Assembly: GCA_003702465.1 (NCBI GenBank)
Contig: REGF01000063.1
Location: 1-6,275, forward strand
Direction of reading: 5' to 3'
Origin: Candidatus Nitrosomarinus sp.
GTDB lineage: Archaea; Thermoproteota; Nitrososphaeria; Nitrososphaerales; Nitrosopumilaceae
DNA length: 6,275 bases
Each line of letters begins with the position of its first letter. Positions within the stretch are counted from its first letter, which is position 1. The notes beneath the pieces are model-generated. The model was not told the origin of the DNA. It saw nothing but the letters and a program-made list of their open reading frames with translations, and did not search any database. Position numbers and translations under genes: made by a program. Positions 4,576-6,275 of the stretch are shown here, piece after piece.

Positions 4576-5580
4576 TACACCTTCAATTATTACTTCAAAA
4601 CCTTTTGATGTTTTTCCAATTCCATATCTACATCCAGTAATTTTTGACGTTACAAACAGATTTGTCTCTAAATGCTTTGTTATTTCACTAACCTCAAACT
4701 TTGTTTTTTTCCAACCTAAACTTAGAGGTACAACTAACATATCTGCCAAATTTTTATCTACTCCAAAAAAATTATCTAAAATTTCTTCAATTTTCAAATC
4801 AAATTTTTCTATTTTTTTATCAAATAACCCATCTATACCAAAAATCGAATTATCTTCAATACTGTAAATTAATATCGAAGCTCCTGAATCAATTGCTTCT
4901 TCTTCTTTTATCTCAACATCAATTTCAAAATTATTTTTTTTAATTTCTTCTTCAATTTTTTTTACATTTTCTTTAATTACTGAGATTGAAATTTTTGAAA
5001 ATGTACATTTCAATTTCAATTTCTGTATTTTTCTTTTTGAAAAATTTATTGATTTAACATTTGCTGGATATACTTCTAATTTTATTTCTCCTCCACCTTT
5101 TGGAAAATATCCTCTTTTTTTTATTTTCAAATCAAATGTTATTCCAATTCTAGAATATGCTTCTTTAAGTACATAATTTGTATAATTCATTGTTGGGCTC
5201 CAAAGAACATCTGTTCCTCCTTTTACAATCAAACTGAGTTTCTTTTTTGAAATAGATACTGCTGGAATCAAAACTTGTAAAATTAAACCAATACTTCCTG
5301 CCGTTTTTACATCTTCAATTAATTCTGAATTTTTTATTTCTCCTGGAATAAATTTTAATTCTGTTGATCCAAGTTTATCACCCATTACTTTTGCATTTGA
5401 AATTTTTTGTAAAATCTTAATTGCTGTAAGATGTTGAGGTTTTAATCCACTATTTTTTCTATTTTTTCTAATATTTTCTAAATGAATTGGTTGATTTGTG
5501 ATACATGATAATGTAATTGCAGAACGTACAATTTGTCCACCACCTTCCCCATGAGCTCCATTAATTTTTAAAAATTCCAT
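4555..5580 (-). CDS. rtcA: RNA 3'-terminal phosphate cyclase
   Basis: RtcA uses ATP to convert an RNA 3'-phosphate to a 2',3'-cyclic phosphate through an enzyme-AMP intermediate. With ATG at 5580 the protein has 341 residues, normal for the family. Visible are the N-terminal GAHGEGGGQ (8-16), KTAGSIGLILQ (92-102), RGYFPKGGGEI (156-166), and TKHLETN containing the adenylated His at 303 (E. coli His309). All core elements are present, so it should be active. The frame extends upstream to GTG 5598 (347 residues), but the added residues are not family-like. The protein is unusually rich in Lys and Ile, and its coding strand is A-rich with several runs of six to eight A. It is divergent from the NMN adenylyltransferase and overlaps the CopD-like gene tail-to-tail. 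No rtcB or rtcR lies in the window. Confidence 0.92.
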   Translation of the reverse strand: MEFLKINGAHGEGGGQIVRSAITLSCITNQPIHLENIRKNRKNSGLKPQHLTAIKILQKISNAKVMGDKLGSTELKFIPGEIKNSELIEDVKTAGSIGLILQVLIPAVSISKKKLSLIVKGGTDVLWSPTMNYTNYVLKEAYSRIGITFDLKIKKRGYFPKGGGEIKLEVYPANVKSINFSKRKIQKLKLKCTFSKISISVIKENVKKIEEEIKKNNFEIDVEIKEEEAIDSGASILIYSIEDNSIFGIDGLFDKKIEKFDLKIEEILDNFFGVDKNLADMLVVPLSLGWKKTKFEVSEITKHLETNLFVTSKITGCRYGIGKTSKGFEVIIEGVSNTSIK

Positions 5581-5601
5581 ATCCTTACTTCTTTTCACTG
5601 T

Positions 5602-5620
5602 TAATGATAGTTTTTTAAAA
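5602..5620 (-). promoter_or_regulatory. Probable promoter of rtcA, shared AT-rich element
   Basis: Two candidates exist on the minus strand: TATCATTA at 5609-5602, centred 25.5 nt from the ATG at 5580, and the run of A and T at 5620-5611, which would give a leader of about 10 nt. The second overlaps the promoter of the divergent gene. Confidence 0.4.
5612..5619 (+). promoter_or_regulatory. TATA box of the NMN adenylyltransferase gene
   Basis: TTTTTAAA, within TTTTTTAAAA at 5611-5620, is centred 25.5 nt upstream of the ATG at 5641, giving a leaderless mRNA. Only 60 bp separate this start codon from that of rtcA. Confidence 0.5.
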
Positions 5621-5640
5621 AGTCATTTCCTATATTTTAT

Positions 5641-6135
5641 ATGAATGGTTTGCTAATAGGAAGATTTCAACCATTTCACTTAGGTCATCTTGAAGCATTA
5701 CAATTTGCGTTATCAAAAATTGATAAACTTTGGTTAGGCTTAGGTAGTTCAAATAAACCAATGGAAAAAACTAATCCATTTTCTGTTGAAGAAAGAAAAC
5801 AAATGATTATGTCTTCTATTGATGATTCAATTAAAAATAAAATTTCAATTTTTCCAATTCCAGATTTAGATAATCATGTTAAGTGGATTGAAAATATTGA
5901 TACTATAGTTCCAGATTACCAAATTGTTTTTTCAAACGATCCAATGACTGAACATTTGTATTCAAAAAGAAATGTCAATGTGATGACAATTCCATTTTTT
6001 AAAAGAGACCAATTATCTGGTACTAGATTAAGGGATTTGATAAAAAGCGATCAGAAATGGGATGATTTAGTTCCAGAAGGAACTAAACTTCTTTTACAAA
6101 AATTTGACGCAAAAAATCGACTAAAAATTCTTTAA
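5641..6135 (+). CDS. Nicotinamide-nucleotide adenylyltransferase, archaeal type
   Basis: This cytoplasmic enzyme joins NMN and ATP to form NAD+ and pyrophosphate, the last step of NAD synthesis. The 164-residue protein is the small archaeal type (about 165-180 residues): GRFQPFHLGH at 7-16 contains the HxGH nucleotide-binding signature (HLGH, 13-16), GLGSSNKP at 33-40 and PFSVEERKQMI at 46-56 follow, and SGTRLRDLI at 126-134 is the second conserved motif of the nucleotidyltransferase superfamily. The RFQPFHLGH form and the short C-terminus match archaeal NMN adenylyltransferase rather than phosphopantetheine adenylyltransferase. ATG at 5641 is backed by the TATA spacing; the next ATG is far inside. 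It is followed after 39 bp by a class V aminotransferase that appears to have its own TATA box. Confidence 0.93.
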   Translation: MNGLLIGRFQPFHLGHLEALQFALSKIDKLWLGLGSSNKPMEKTNPFSVEERKQMIMSSIDDSIKNKISIFPIPDLDNHVKWIENIDTIVPDYQIVFSNDPMTEHLYSKRNVNVMTIPFFKRDQLSGTRLRDLIKSDQKWDDLVPEGTKLLLQKFDAKNRLKIL

Positions 6136-6143
6136 TTATAAAT
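6136..6143 (+). promoter_or_regulatory. TATA box of the class V aminotransferase gene
   Basis: TTATAAAT begins directly after the stop codon of the preceding gene. Transcription should start near 6165, leaving a leader of about 10 nt to the TTG at 6175, one of the few genes here not fitting the leaderless pattern. Confidence 0.5.
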
Positions 6144-6174
6144 AAGCCTGAGCCTAACAAAATTTGAAGATATT

Positions 6175-6275
6175 TTGGAATACTTAGTAATGTTACCTGG
6201 TCCAACAAATGTACCTGAACGTGTTACTAGAGCAATGATTGAACCTTCTATTAATCACAGAAGTGATGATTTTGT
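6175..6275 (+). CDS. Class V aminotransferase, alanine/serine-glyoxylate type (5' part)
   Basis: Only the first 33 codons are inside the window. The sequence EYLVMLPGPTNVPERV, followed by INHRSDDF, is the diagnostic N-terminus of the PLP-dependent class V family that includes alanine-glyoxylate and serine-pyruvate aminotransferases: the PGPT-x-VP loop and the HR pair that precedes the first helices. The PLP lysine lies outside the window. The start is taken as TTG at 6175, because archaeal relatives carry a few residues before the LPGPT loop; ATG at 6190 would begin directly at MLPGPT and is the alternative. The frame is open upstream to 6142, without an ATG. It probably acts on glyoxylate or serine, but the exact substrate cannot be seen. 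Confidence 0.8.
   Translation, partial: MEYLVMLPGPTNVPERVTRAMIEPSINHRSDDF

Noticed and set aside
4559..4943. Two overlapping plus-strand frames (4559-4867 and 4701-4943)
   Set aside because: Both are antisense to rtcA and arise from its A-rich coding strand; translations are low-complexity Phe/Leu/Ser/Asn.
4920..4970. Possible frameshift at long homopolymers in rtcA
   Set aside because: The reading frame stays open through the runs and all conserved motifs lie in one frame, including the catalytic His region.
5581..5598. GTG 5598 as the rtcA start
   Set aside because: It adds six residues (MKRSKD) outside the family pattern; ATG 5580 gives the expected short lead to GEGGGQ and fits the promoter spacing.

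Overview
The window looks like an AT-rich archaeal chromosome segment, most likely from a marine ammonia-oxidising thaumarchaeon (Nitrososphaerota, Nitrosopumilus-like). The evidence is an archaeal-type NMN adenylyltransferase, tRNA genes without encoded CCA (one with a short intron that fits bulge-helix-bulge splicing), TATA boxes at a near-constant distance from start codons, frequent TTG starts, and BluB, the synthase for the lower ligand of vitamin B12. The lineage call comes from family recognition and gene style, not from a search.

Layout from left to right. Positions 1-754 (minus) hold a cyclophilin gene followed directly by the start of a secreted protein that runs off the window. A divergent intergenic region (755-978) separates it from a small helix-turn-helix protein (979-1209, plus) and a membrane protein with a His cluster and coiled coil (1293-1760, plus). 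The latter converges, 2 bp apart, on a 39-residue Cys/His-rich mini-protein (1763-1882, minus). Further minus-strand genes are an NAD(P)H-dependent flavin reductase (1935-2465), an intron-bearing tRNA-Arg(CCT) (2517-2610) and bluB (2641-3345). tRNA-Val(GAC) (3427-3501, plus) faces a membrane-anchored extracellular protein (3508-3996, minus). A four-helix CopD/HemJ-like membrane protein (4078-4575, plus) overlaps tail-to-tail with rtcA, the RNA 3'-terminal phosphate cyclase gene (4555-5580, minus). rtcA is divergent from the NMN adenylyltransferase gene (5641-6135, plus), which is followed by the start of a class V aminotransferase (from 6175, plus, cut by the window end).

The window is a mosaic of mostly single-gene transcription units with housekeeping and cofactor roles: protein folding, flavin reduction, cobalamin ligand synthesis, NAD synthesis, RNA end processing and tRNAs. 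I see no mobile element, CRISPR array, defence island or phage gene, and no coherent new multi-gene system. The most interesting points are small. They are the D-loop intron in tRNA-Arg, a C at the nearly invariant U33 of tRNA-Val, an A at position 54 of tRNA-Arg, a Cys-rich mini-protein paired with a His-rich membrane protein, and a strict TATA-to-start spacing that implies leaderless mRNAs and fixes several non-ATG starts.
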